Assembly: GCA_910583745.1 (NCBI GenBank)
Contig: CAJTZC010000005.1
Span: 1-64,000, forward strand
Reading direction: 5' to 3'
DNA length: 64,000 bases
From: an uncultured Bacilli bacterium
GTDB taxonomy: Bacteria; Bacillota_I; Bacilli_A; RF39; UBA660
Shown: positions 51,280 through 60,691 of the stretch, in pieces
Numbering within the stretch: position 1 is the stretch's first letter
How the letters are laid out: each line of letters begins with the position of its first letter
Program-made: the position numbers and the translations under genes
Notes under the pieces: model-generated
The model's input: only the letters and a program-made list of their open reading frames with translations
The model's database searches: none
What the model was told of the DNA's origin: nothing

Positions 51280-51705
51280 TTAATTTACTTCCTTGTTATA
51301 TTCTATATCTCCTTCACTTTTTCCTTCACATAGAATTGATATTGGATAAAGAGGAAACTTATAAAAAGTTTTCTTCACGCGATTCGTTAAAAGTTTCTTA
51401 TCTTTTATTATTCTTCCTTCTGAGTCGACTATATATAGACCCATTATTATCTTTCCCAAACTTCTACATTGATTAGGAAAATATGTGTCCTTTTTCCGTG
51501 ATAAGATTGTTGTAACTACTAAGGATATTGCTATATATAATAATATTGCCCAATTGGAAGTTTTGAAAACTGGTTCGATAATTAATAGAAGTGCGCCACA
51601 TATATAAAATATAATATAACTGTCTATAAAACTGGCAATAAATCTTCTTGTTCGATTTAATTTTCCTTTTTTCTTCATATTTTTAAATATTCCTTTCCTT
51701 TTCAT
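51280..51705 (-). CDS. RDD-family membrane protein, putative immunity protein of the displaced RHS tip
   Basis: A 141-residue protein with about three helices and RDD features: RTRRFIASFIDSYIIFY at the N-terminus, and RSLGKIIMGLYIVD later. Position directly after the orphan RHS tip suggests immunity, but RDD proteins have other roles too. Very AT-rich. Start uncertain: of two in-frame ATGs (51705 and nine codons later), neither has an ideal ribosome site. Confidence 0.6.
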   Translation of the reverse strand: MKRKGIFKNMKKKGKLNRTRRFIASFIDSYIIFYICGALLLIIEPVFKTSNWAILLYIAISLVVTTILSRKKDTYFPNQCRSLGKIIMGLYIVDSEGRIIKDKKLLTNRVKKTFYKFPLYPISILCEGKSEGDIEYNKEVN

Positions 51706-51910
51706 TAGGTTTCATTTTAAGCCACAAACTGCAGTGAATATTATTCAATATTTTTCGTTCTTCGATATAATAGTAATCGATAGGCAACGTATTACAAAGT
51801 CTATTGCATTTAGTAATTTAAAGAATTATATATCATTATTTTTTCTAATTCTTAAAAAATGTCTAAATAATTTATTTTTTAACTTGCTATTATTTTCATT
51901 CTTTCCAACC

Positions 51911-52807
51911 TTAATCATTATCGTCTACAGTAAAACCTATTCTTATATGTCCGCCTATTCCTATATGAAGGGATAAATCAAATCCTATGAATGTTACTGG
52001 TGTATCATTTGCTTCTAAAATAATTTTATTTCCAACTGAAATACTATTAGTTACATAAGTATTTGGGCAAGTTTTTAAAAACAAATCACTTATAAAAGGA
52101 TTATCATGGAATCGGCCGTCTGTCTCTAGGCCATCATCAAAATGTTGAACATCATTCCCTACACTGAAAATTAAAAACGAAGCTCCAAAATGGCCAATAG
52201 TTGATGATGTTACAGTATTGTTCTTTGCCGAGTAAGTAAAAGTCATATCTTTATACGCACCGACTCCAACATCTAATTTTTTCAGAGGAGTACTTATTTC
52301 AGCATCTAACCCGAACCCTGCCCCAACTTCAATAACAAAGGCTTCTTTTAGCTTAGTAACAACATTTTTAATTGTATTTACTACTTTTTTTACAGTAGAC
52401 TTAATCCAATTAAAAGCCTTCTTGAAAAATTGACCAGTATCATCGCTATAGTTTATAGGATTGTTATTGCTATAAATGTAAAGATTATAACCCAATATAC
52501 TATTATTTACACCAGCATAGCTATCCGCATTCAAGAATCTACCCCACACAGGATTATAGTATCTGGATTTTAAATAGTAAAGACCTGTCTCTTCATCGTA
52601 GTAATAACCTCTGTATCTAAATGGATTGATATGTGCGATGTGTTTTGTATCTGTAATCTCTATTCCATTTGAATCCTTGATAGATAATATCTTTCCCCAC
52701 GAATCGTATTCGTATGTTGCTACAAGATTGAAGTTGGCATCTTTTATGCCGATGATGTCTTCTTGTAAGTTCTTGATGTAATAGTACACATCTTCATTGT
52801 ACTTCAT
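51911..52807 (-). CDS. Displaced RHS C-terminal tip (orphan toxin cassette)
   Basis: A 298-residue fragment. Residues 1-110 repeat the RHS core end of the large gene nearly exactly (NPFRYRGYYYDEETGLYYL, SRYYNPVWGRFLNADSYAG). From about 125 a different toxin domain follows: a Lys-rich helix (FFKKAFNWIKSTVKKVVNTI), then Gly-rich strands (EVGAGFGLDAEIS, DLSLHIGIGGHIRIGF). No family is recognised for the tip. The first Met is an internal Met of the parent with no ribosome site, as in orphan rhs tips elsewhere, so it may be silent until recombined. Confidence 0.75.
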   Translation of the reverse strand: MKYNEDVYYYIKNLQEDIIGIKDANFNLVATYEYDSWGKILSIKDSNGIEITDTKHIAHINPFRYRGYYYDEETGLYYLKSRYYNPVWGRFLNADSYAGVNNSILGYNLYIYSNNNPINYSDDTGQFFKKAFNWIKSTVKKVVNTIKNVVTKLKEAFVIEVGAGFGLDAEISTPLKKLDVGVGAYKDMTFTYSAKNNTVTSSTIGHFGASFLIFSVGNDVQHFDDGLETDGRFHDNPFISDLFLKTCPNTYVTNSISVGNKIILEANDTPVTFIGFDLSLHIGIGGHIRIGFTVDDND

Positions 52808-52848
52808 TCCTATTAATGACCCTACATCATCTCATACACAGTATAACA
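52539..52848. repeat. RHS-core direct repeat (orphan copy)
   Basis: About 310 bases nearly identical to 54461-54770 in the main RHS gene (offset 1922). It covers the core end immediately before the variable tip and would allow homologous exchange of tips. Confidence 0.9.
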
Positions 52849-52950
52849 CATTAGTTCCTATAAATTCAAGCAGTGCACTCACAACTAGGCATTCATTGCG
52901 ATTAAATGAATTGTTTTAATCTACATTATTTAACTTAACACTGAGATATT

Positions 52951-52980
52951 AAAAACCGACAAAAAGTTAATTGCCGGTTT
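52951..52980 (-). terminator. Terminator after the first immunity gene
   Basis: AAACCG (52953-52958) and CGGTTT (52975-52980) with inner CAA/TTG pairing; T-tract on the minus strand. It overlaps the stop codon of the gene ending at 52967. Confidence 0.7.
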
Positions 52981-53773
52981 CTATTTTCTCTAATCTCTCT
53001 CTTGCGTTTTTTGCCATATAAGTACTATTTCCTAAATCGATTACTTTTTTTAATGCTTCTTTTTCAGAAAGTATATCTTCTCGTTTACTATAATAGATAG
53101 ACAAAAAATAATAAATAATAACCTTGTCTAATCTGTTATAAAAATTCTCTGATTCCATATTATGTAATAATATTTTTTCTGAGCACTCATCATTGTCTAT
53201 CATAATATTGGATAAAAGACCTATCATATTCTTTTTATCATATTTATTATCATCGACTTCACTAAGCTTTTTCCCTATCATATAGTAAATCTTATTAGAT
53301 TTTATTTTACATTCTAATTCTTCTTTTAGTTTTTCTATTTCTTCATCTTTATCACATTCTAAGTAAATTAATAAGAAAATATCACAGTAGTCCAAGTTAT
53401 ACTTTGACATATTCTTTATATGATTTAATAATTCATTTTTAAATTCAGAAGACGGTCCAAAAGTATAGTATTTATAGTACAAAGTCAAGTTTTTTATATT
53501 ATCTTTTTCATATCCGAAACGTATGCTTTTTTTAGAAAATTCTATATTATCTTTTAACAAATCTAAGTTGCAAGTTTTTTTAAATAATTTAAGAGGATAA
53601 TCAAGATACCAAGCTTTTATTTTCAATATAAATATAAAAGCTATGAAATTACTCAAAAGAATATCTGCGGTTTCATTATGAAAAAGCAAATCAATAATTT
53701 CATAAAGTAGACCATCTACAACAAGAAAAGATAAACCGCAATATTTATTTAAAAAATAGAGTAACTTATACAT
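52967..53773 (-). CDS. Putative immunity protein of the RHS toxin, membrane plus helical repeat
   Basis: A 268-residue protein of unknown family, encoded 14 bases after the RHS gene, where cognate immunity genes lie. Two hydrophobic helices (about 12-33 and 38-52) are followed by a helical C-terminal part with a TPR-like end (YYSKREDILSEKEALKKVID). Extremely AT-rich and Lys/Ile/Asn-rich compared with the RHS body, a common sign of a recently acquired tip-immunity segment. AAAGGA precedes the ATG. Confidence 0.6.
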   Translation of the reverse strand: MYKLLYFLNKYCGLSFLVVDGLLYEIIDLLFHNETADILLSNFIAFIFILKIKAWYLDYPLKLFKKTCNLDLLKDNIEFSKKSIRFGYEKDNIKNLTLYYKYYTFGPSSEFKNELLNHIKNMSKYNLDYCDIFLLIYLECDKDEEIEKLKEELECKIKSNKIYYMIGKKLSEVDDNKYDKKNMIGLLSNIMIDNDECSEKILLHNMESENFYNRLDKVIIYYFLSIYYSKREDILSEKEALKKVIDLGNSTYMAKNARERLEKIETGN

Positions 53774-53787
53774 TCTATCATCCTTTC

Positions 53788-56700
53788 TTAAGCAAATACT
53801 GCTTTTCTAACACTCCTTACAAAATTAACTATTCCTTCTAGTCCTTTTGAAACACTTTTTACAGGGTTTGTAACTAAAACAAAACTAACAACTAAGAAGG
53901 TGATTTGATTAACTTCAATGGTTAAATCTGAGACCATACCAAAACTATTAGCTTGAGATATCGTTAATGAATATGTAGACCGAAGAAAATCTTCTTCATT
54001 TAAATTATATGTGAACTGAACAGATGTATTTCTTATTCTAGCTTGTAAGCTTGTACTACTTTCTCCACCTTCAATCCCGACAGATACATTCTTACCACCT
54101 ATGTTTACTCCATAAACAGTTTCAATACTTCCATTTTTCTTAATTTTTGCATTTGAATAAACATCAATTGGTTTAGTAGAGTTTGGTATAGTAGTATACG
54201 AGGTACTCGAGGTAACATTTATTCCCAACATGCTAACATTTGTTTCTTTTATAACTATAGAAACACTACTACTAAATTCTACAAGTGAACAGATAGTATT
54301 AAGAATCTTTTTCGCTTTACTACAAATACTTTTAAAAATACTTTTTAAAAATGTTCCGTTGCTGTCAGATAGTTTTATAGGGCTATTATCCACATATAAA
54401 TAAAGATTATAACCTAATATACTCTTATTCACACCTAAATATGTGTCTATATTAATAAATCTACCCCACACAGGATTATAGTATCTGGATTTTAAATAGT
54501 AAAGACTTGTCTCCTCATCGTAGTAATAACTTCTGTATCTAAATGGATTGATATGTGCGATGTGTTTTGTATCTGTAATCTCTATTCCATTTGAATCCTT
54601 GATAGATAATATCTTTCCCCACGAATCGTATTCGTATGTTGCTACAAGATTGAAGTTGGCATCTTTTATGCCGATGATGTCTTCTTGTAAGTTCTTGATG
54701 TAATAGTACACATCTTCATTGTACTTCATTCCTATTAATGACCCTACATCATCTCGTATATAGTATAGCATGTCCGCTGCTCTTTTTTCAAGAATTATAT
54801 CTGTCCCGTCGAGATAATATTTACAAGCCTTCCCATCAGAACGACTTTTACTTGTTCTAATTCCATCTTTATTATAGCTATAATTGATTGTAATTCCCTT
54901 TTGAGTATAAGACTTCAACTGTCTTCCGTTCTCCCACTCTAACGTCTTTTCTCCAATCTTAATAGGGTTGCCTATCTTATCATATATAATTTCTTCATCA
55001 TTAAATTTAGTAAGTTGGTCTTCCCAAGAACTATTTTTATACTCGAAAGTATCCTGTCTAATTAAATTGCTTGTACCTAATTCATACTCTTTTTTAGATA
55101 AAATATTACCTTCTTTATCATAAGTAAATGCATAAGTGATGTTCTGTACATAGTTATCATTCTGAATCAATTCATTCAAAGAATCATACTCATAGTGATT
55201 GATAAGCTCTCCATTTAAATAAATGTCTGTAATATTGTATAAATCGTCGTAAGCATATTCGTATAAGTCTTCCTCTATTTTCATAGACTTCACTAACAAC
55301 GATGTCTTCTTTCCTAAGCTGTAATATTTATATTCCACATTACAAAGACCCGAAATATTTTTGTTCTCTAGTCTTCCTAAATAGTCGTACGAATAGTTTA
55401 CTGTTCCCTCATCGAAAATAACTTTGACGACAGAATCGTCCTTATTAAATTCGTATTTTATCTGTGAATTGTGCTCAACTTGATTACTGATTATACCTGG
55501 GATACTGACAAGAAATACATTTTTACTTTTAACATTTCCGTTCTCATCGTATTGGAAATTTTCTTTAAACTTCTCCAGCGTCTGTTCTAATACATATTCA
55601 CTGAGACGATTCGCGAAATCATAGTAATAATGTCGAACCTCATTTTTACCTTCAACCAAGGCCAATTGTCCTAAAGAATTATAATGGTATGTATACGTGT
55701 CGTTTGAATCTGTACTCGTCTTCAATCTATCGAAGTCGTCGTAAGTATAAGAGACTTTATCGCCTGTTCCATACGTACTAGAAAGGAGATTTCCGTTCTT
55801 CTCTTCATAAGTATTCGTAATCAAAGTATTGTCATTTATTTTGACAGTTTCAGAATTTAAGAAGTCATCATACGTAAAAGTATAATCCTTCGCTCCGCTG
55901 TTAATCTTAGATAATTGATCTTGAGCATTGTATGCATAGGAGATAGTCTTATCGTTATTAGTGACAGAAGTAATTTGGTCTTTCTCATTATAAGTGTAAT
56001 TCGTGACATTGCCTTTCGCATCAGTCATGGAGTACATTAAGCCTGTAATAGGTTCTATATCATAGGTAACTGTCTTACCTAAAGCATCTGTTTTACTCAT
56101 GATATACTTGCCATCTTCTGTATACGTGGCAGTGGTTTCGATTCGTAAATCTGTTCCAAAATCTTCTAAATAAAATTGTTGGTTATAGTCTTCTTCATTC
56201 GCAGGAATTACACCTAACTTTCCATTCGCGAATGCCAAGTTGTCACTTTGTTTAGTTTTAGGAATAATGAAATAACTTCCATTGTTCTTCTTAGAAAGAA
56301 TAAACAACGCTGAATCGCTCGGATAAGTTTGTAATAGGACATTAGAACCACTCACTGCCAAATATCTATGCAAGAACTCGAGCCTATAGTAAATGCCATC
56401 TTCAGGAATTTCGACTTTCTTAACTTTGAAAGTCTTATGGTTGCAGTCATCTTCTTTAAATACCAGTTCTTTATCAGAGAAGTTGTAATCCATATACTTC
56501 TTTGTACCTTTCAGTCTTATGTAATAATCCTTGCCATCTACGATTTCTCCATCAGGATTGGTATTGTTAATTAAAGTTTTTACCGGATTGCCAAAAGAGT
56601 CGTATTCGATTTCGTTCGAAATACCTGAAGGACTGATTCCTTTGAGAACGCGCGATGTTATGGTATTGTCGTATTCATAACTGAATCGGTTCCCTTTCGG

Positions 56701-59700
56701 AGTAAAGGCTCCGATGAGTTGATTCTTAGAGTCATATGTCATCTCATTTTTATTCCCTGCTAGGTCATGCATCGAAATGATGTTACCTTCGGCATCATAA
56801 GAAAAGTTCAGCTGTCCCATTTCTTTTATGAGCATTATATTTGAAATATAGAGACTATTCGCTTCAAACATAGACAATATGTTTAAATTAAAACTGCTGT
56901 AATCACTTTCTGCGACGAATGTCTCGGAGAAGAATTGCCATTCTGAATCGTGGAGATTTAACTTTGCATTCCACGTTCCAGCACCTTCTAATTCGTCCAT
57001 ACTCCAGAACTGTAAATTAACGGCATTTCCGCTGAACTCGAGTTCATTTTCCAAAACGCCCTCGTTTTTATACCAGAAAGACAAGTTGTAGACATCGCCC
57101 TTCTTGCCTGCATACTGAACAGGATACGTCGCATTTATAGTGGTATCTGGTCTACTGTTAAGTTTTAATGCATTTTCACCCTTCGAGAGAGAAACTCTTT
57201 CGACTTCTTTATTGTCAATTGCTCCTTCATCAAAATCCCAACCCGGTAAAGATTCATTTGAAAAGTCTGGATTTTGAACGATGTTAAATGGACTTGCTAT
57301 TTTTCCTTCGTCGATTTGAAAGTCTGCCAAGTAATAGTCTGCTTCTGAAGAAAAGTTTAGCCAGATAGGCACCATGATACTCGGTTTTATACAAGTAAAA
57401 GAAAATCTAGCAAACTCTTCACTTGCAGGAACAATAACCGTATCTAAAGGAACACTACGAATAGAATTCGTATAACTTACATCAACCGTCACTGGTTTAG
57501 TATTTTTAACATATCCACTTATTGTAATATCATGGATAGATTCGTCGATATCCAAATAAGACAGTTCCATAGAAACACCGTTGTGTGTTCTCGAGTCCTG
57601 CCCTTTGTAACTGACCCCGTTCGTTCTCGATTCTTCACCAGTGACAATTCCACCAGATACAGCAAAAAGAAAAGAATCGTTGCCAAAAGTGTGTTGTCCT
57701 ATAACGGTATCTCCAAATTTCATCGGAGGTGTTTCAGAGATTTTTTTGTTGTTTAAATTATGCCCATAGGCTTCTATAAATCTTTGGTTAAAACCATAAG
57801 AATCTTTTAAAAGCCCCGATTTATCCATAATCGTCGTACCGATTGTATTCCCTTGATTGTTAAAAGTGTACGTATAGTCATGTTCTTTTTCATCTGTTAT
57901 CTTAGTCGTATTGAAAGCATACGTATAAGCAAAAGATTTACCGATAGTGTTTTGAATGCCTACCTCTTCAATCTTTTTTATCCTATATGGCACATTATCA
58001 TAATAGTCATACTTGATTCCTAAACCTTCTACATCTTTTATCTTATTGATAATGCCATTTTGATTATATTCGAAAGTCGTGTCGCCTTGCTTAGTAGAAA
58101 TCTTACTCACCTTTCCCTCAATAAATGTGATAGTCGTCGTTTTATGAGACGAACGAACCACAATCGAATCGTCGACATAGACGATATTCAACTCTTCACC
58201 ATTCGCATCAGTCACTTTTATGAGTCGATTGGAAGAATCATACGCCAAAGTCATTTCATTCTTCTCGACATTGATACTTTTAGATAAAACGTATTCACCA
58301 TTTAAAAGGACAAAGTGCTTCTCATTTCCTTCTTTATCTATCAGTTTATATACGTTGTCCTCTTGAGTAATTTTTAAATTTTGTCCGTCTTCATCTTTAT
58401 AGTAAATCTTTTTATCTTCTCCTTCGACAGGCTCTTCCTCTACTTTATAAAAATAGCTTAAATTTGAAGTAGAATCGAGATAACTGATGTACTCTTTCTT
58501 GTCGATGGTCTCGAGTTTTAATTTTTCTTCTAGAGAAAATCTCCACCCATTTCTATACAGGTTTAATATGGCGTCATTCGTACTGTAGACAAATTCTAGA
58601 CTGACTGGAAACTTCCCTGCGATGGTATTGTTGATAGGAAACACATTTGTAACGTTTCCATTGTACAGATTAATATGAGAAGAACCATTCTTAAACTCTA
58701 AACTGTTGTATGACATATATCCCAGCAATCCCGTTTGATTTCTATAATGCACGGTTAAAAATGGTCGAGGATTGTTTTCATCTGGTAACTCATTATTCTT
58801 TGAAATCATATAGTATTCTTTACAATTTGGATTATAAACTTCGTTCAAAAATTTAACCATTATACCGTTGTTCGGTAAACCGGAGTACCACCTTTTCACG
58901 AGATTTGTGATATCCATTGAGTTTACTTTTGGAATGTAATTCTGCTCTCCAATCATCTCTTTTTCGCATCGGAAAAATTGTGTATAACTTTCTATCTTAT
59001 TCGAATATTTATCGTGCATCGTAGCCCAATTGGCCGTCTCCTCTGTCCACGGTGCTGTCACTTCATGAACTGCAATGATTTCCCTTTCCTCTATGCTAGG
59101 ATAACCTGGATGAACGAGCACATAATCCATAGTATGCGTCACAAAAGAAGCACTCGCGCTTATTATCTGAGAACCTGTACCTATTGAGGGAAGACCAAAC
59201 TTAACTAAAGAACGATAGATTTTATTTTTCTCATCGACCCCAATTTTAAGATAATTTAAACTGTTCCGGTCGACAGATGAATCTCCATCATATATGAATG
59301 TATCGTATACGCCAGTGCTAGCATTTCCACTGACAGTCGGGTCGATAACTACGGGATATTTCTGTTCTTTTAACCATTCGTGGTCTAACTTCATCGTTAG
59401 AAGGTATTCGTTCTCCTGTTTCACCAGTTCATACTCGACATCATCGGAATACTTTCCATCCGCAGACACCATAAATGGTACTTCGAATTGAAAGACCATC
59501 TTGTCGTCGATTTTTCCAAGTACCCTGCCGTTCTCGAGACGTAACTCCGCATCGGTTTTCATCGAGAAAGCGATGTCTTCGTCGGTATATTCCTTTAAAA
59601 TCAAAGATTCTTTCAATTTAGAACCGATAATCGTATATTTCGCATCCAACTGCTCCGTTAGATTTCTCATGAACAACGTATTTTTATTTGTCTCCATAAA

Positions 59701-59982
59701 AAAACGCTCCGTCTTCGGTTTCACGTGAGCAAATTCTATATAATAGTTTTCCTCTTCGATTCTATAAAGTACCCTATCATCTAATTTAGGGAAACGAACT
59801 TTAAATTTGTTCTCCTTGTTCTCATAGGCACCCCCTTTCTCTACTAGGGTATTATTTATTTCACAATACGACCCATTTTTCAAGTAATGTACATCTTCAT
59901 CGTACATCAGGGCTTTGCATGTGCCATCGACCTCATAGAAATGTTTTTCTCTAGGTCTTCTTAGATTAATTAATTCTTTCAT
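53788..59982 (-). CDS. RHS/YD-repeat polymorphic toxin with DNRLRE-like N-terminus
   Basis: A 2064-residue protein. Residues about 190-450 hold a DNRLRE-like segment (VYDTFIYDGDSSVDRNSLNY, WTEETANWATMHDKY). A carbohydrate-binding-like region (about 850-1060) comes next, then many YD repeats (YDYLGRLENKN, YDSWGKILSI). The RHS core ends SRYYNPVWGRFINIDTYLG near residue 1840. The last 190 or so residues are the variable tip: Cys/Lys helix, Thr/Ser strands, and a hydrophobic FLVVSFVLVTNPV near the end. No signal peptide is seen. ATG 59982 has AAGAAGGA before it; the upstream GTG lacks a site. Confidence 0.9.
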   Translation of the reverse strand: MKELINLRRPREKHFYEVDGTCKALMYDEDVHYLKNGSYCEINNTLVEKGGAYENKENKFKVRFPKLDDRVLYRIEEENYYIEFAHVKPKTERFFMETNKNTLFMRNLTEQLDAKYTIIGSKLKESLILKEYTDEDIAFSMKTDAELRLENGRVLGKIDDKMVFQFEVPFMVSADGKYSDDVEYELVKQENEYLLTMKLDHEWLKEQKYPVVIDPTVSGNASTGVYDTFIYDGDSSVDRNSLNYLKIGVDEKNKIYRSLVKFGLPSIGTGSQIISASASFVTHTMDYVLVHPGYPSIEEREIIAVHEVTAPWTEETANWATMHDKYSNKIESYTQFFRCEKEMIGEQNYIPKVNSMDITNLVKRWYSGLPNNGIMVKFLNEVYNPNCKEYYMISKNNELPDENNPRPFLTVHYRNQTGLLGYMSYNSLEFKNGSSHINLYNGNVTNVFPINNTIAGKFPVSLEFVYSTNDAILNLYRNGWRFSLEEKLKLETIDKKEYISYLDSTSNLSYFYKVEEEPVEGEDKKIYYKDEDGQNLKITQEDNVYKLIDKEGNEKHFVLLNGEYVLSKSINVEKNEMTLAYDSSNRLIKVTDANGEELNIVYVDDSIVVRSSHKTTTITFIEGKVSKISTKQGDTTFEYNQNGIINKIKDVEGLGIKYDYYDNVPYRIKKIEEVGIQNTIGKSFAYTYAFNTTKITDEKEHDYTYTFNNQGNTIGTTIMDKSGLLKDSYGFNQRFIEAYGHNLNNKKISETPPMKFGDTVIGQHTFGNDSFLFAVSGGIVTGEESRTNGVSYKGQDSRTHNGVSMELSYLDIDESIHDITISGYVKNTKPVTVDVSYTNSIRSVPLDTVIVPASEEFARFSFTCIKPSIMVPIWLNFSSEADYYLADFQIDEGKIASPFNIVQNPDFSNESLPGWDFDEGAIDNKEVERVSLSKGENALKLNSRPDTTINATYPVQYAGKKGDVYNLSFWYKNEGVLENELEFSGNAVNLQFWSMDELEGAGTWNAKLNLHDSEWQFFSETFVAESDYSSFNLNILSMFEANSLYISNIMLIKEMGQLNFSYDAEGNIISMHDLAGNKNEMTYDSKNQLIGAFTPKGNRFSYEYDNTITSRVLKGISPSGISNEIEYDSFGNPVKTLINNTNPDGEIVDGKDYYIRLKGTKKYMDYNFSDKELVFKEDDCNHKTFKVKKVEIPEDGIYYRLEFLHRYLAVSGSNVLLQTYPSDSALFILSKKNNGSYFIIPKTKQSDNLAFANGKLGVIPANEEDYNQQFYLEDFGTDLRIETTATYTEDGKYIMSKTDALGKTVTYDIEPITGLMYSMTDAKGNVTNYTYNEKDQITSVTNNDKTISYAYNAQDQLSKINSGAKDYTFTYDDFLNSETVKINDNTLITNTYEEKNGNLLSSTYGTGDKVSYTYDDFDRLKTSTDSNDTYTYHYNSLGQLALVEGKNEVRHYYYDFANRLSEYVLEQTLEKFKENFQYDENGNVKSKNVFLVSIPGIISNQVEHNSQIKYEFNKDDSVVKVIFDEGTVNYSYDYLGRLENKNISGLCNVEYKYYSLGKKTSLLVKSMKIEEDLYEYAYDDLYNITDIYLNGELINHYEYDSLNELIQNDNYVQNITYAFTYDKEGNILSKKEYELGTSNLIRQDTFEYKNSSWEDQLTKFNDEEIIYDKIGNPIKIGEKTLEWENGRQLKSYTQKGITINYSYNKDGIRTSKSRSDGKACKYYLDGTDIILEKRAADMLYYIRDDVGSLIGMKYNEDVYYYIKNLQEDIIGIKDANFNLVATYEYDSWGKILSIKDSNGIEITDTKHIAHINPFRYRSYYYDEETSLYYLKSRYYNPVWGRFINIDTYLGVNKSILGYNLYLYVDNSPIKLSDSNGTFLKSIFKSICSKAKKILNTICSLVEFSSSVSIVIKETNVSMLGINVTSSTSYTTIPNSTKPIDVYSNAKIKKNGSIETVYGVNIGGKNVSVGIEGGESSTSLQARIRNTSVQFTYNLNEEDFLRSTYSLTISQANSFGMVSDLTIEVNQITFLVVSFVLVTNPVKSVSKGLEGIVNFVRSVRKAVFA
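54461..54770. repeat. RHS-core direct repeat (main copy)
   Basis: Matches 52539-52848. See the orphan tip entry. Confidence 0.9.
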
Positions 59983-60013
59983 AATTTCCTTCTTTCTTCT
60001 AAAAAGAGAACGA

Positions 60014-60517
60014 TTACTCGTCCTCACAATATTTTTTTAATTCAAACCAGGATTTAACGATGCAACTTTTTTTAATTTTTTGCAATGTCGTTCGAGACAT
60101 CTTAAGTATGTTCGAAATGTCATCCTCTGATTTTCTTAATGAGAAGGTATAGACAAAGTATATTCCTTCTTCAAAAGTAAATTTAGTCGCCAATACGAGT
60201 AGTGTTTGACATACGTCATTTTCATACAACATCGAGTCGATATAAGAATCTACAGATATTTCTACTGCGCTATGGATTGGCGTATTCCTATGAGAGTTTT
60301 CCTGATAATTGGATGTGACTTTGATGTTTTCTTCAGGACTTAGATATCTCTTTTCTAAAAGTCTTCTAAAAAGTCGCATAATTTTTTTTCTATACGCGAC
60401 GACATCGTACCGAATACAGATGTCAGCCGCCAATAGTATATTTTGGTTTTCATTTTTTCTCGATATTTCTATTATTTTATCTTGTGTACTCGAAAGGCAT
60501 TTCTCGATAGTATCCAT
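60014..60517 (-). CDS. HTH regulator, sigma-like/ArpU-like, head of the RHS module
   Basis: A 167-residue protein. The C-terminal 45 residues form a helix-turn-helix of the sigma region 4/ArpU type (LRKSEDDISNILKMSRTTLQ). The N-terminal part is helical. In phages similar small proteins switch on late genes (lysis and tail). It lies 31 bases upstream of the RHS gene on the same strand and probably regulates this module. AAAGGAG precedes the ATG; nested inverted repeats lie upstream. Confidence 0.7.
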   Translation of the reverse strand: MDTIEKCLSSTQDKIIEISRKNENQNILLAADICIRYDVVAYRKKIMRLFRRLLEKRYLSPEENIKVTSNYQENSHRNTPIHSAVEISVDSYIDSMLYENDVCQTLLVLATKFTFEEGIYFVYTFSLRKSEDDISNILKMSRTTLQKIKKSCIVKSWFELKKYCEDE

Positions 60518-60534
60518 GAAAAACTCCTTTACAA

Positions 60535-60576
60535 TTAGCCAACTGGACTAAATCAAGTGGCTAAAATAAACCACTT
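60535..60576 (-). promoter_or_regulatory. Nested inverted repeats before the RHS-module regulator
   Basis: TTAGCCA (60535-60541) pairs with TGGCTAA (60558-60564), and AAGTGG (60555-60560) with CCACTT (60571-60576). The second and third arms overlap, so the two hairpins exclude each other. A TATAGT-like -10 lies just upstream. This is a possible operator pair or RNA switch for the regulator. Confidence 0.4.
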
Positions 60577-60663
60577 TACTATAACATATGGTAAAATTGT
60601 ATCGCCGAGGTAATTTTTTTGTCTAAGTTTTGTACAAATTTTATGTTTATCTATTTTCCCACA

Positions 60664-60691
60664 CAAAAAAACACAAGACTTTTGTCTTATG
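60664..60691 (-). terminator. Terminator of rpmG-efp
   Basis: CACAAGAC (60672-60679) and GTCTTATG (60684-60691) pair; on the minus strand seven T residues follow. The right arm overlaps the efp stop codon. Confidence 0.8.

Noticed and set aside
51706..51910. Small gene between the RDD gene and the displaced RHS tip
   Set aside because: A 28-codon Lys/Asn-rich frame is visible but has no start codon with a ribosome site.
48152..60517. Complete prophage
   Set aside because: Only lysis genes, fibre-like tips and a regulator are present. No integrase, terminase, portal, capsid, tail tube, tape measure or att repeat was seen.
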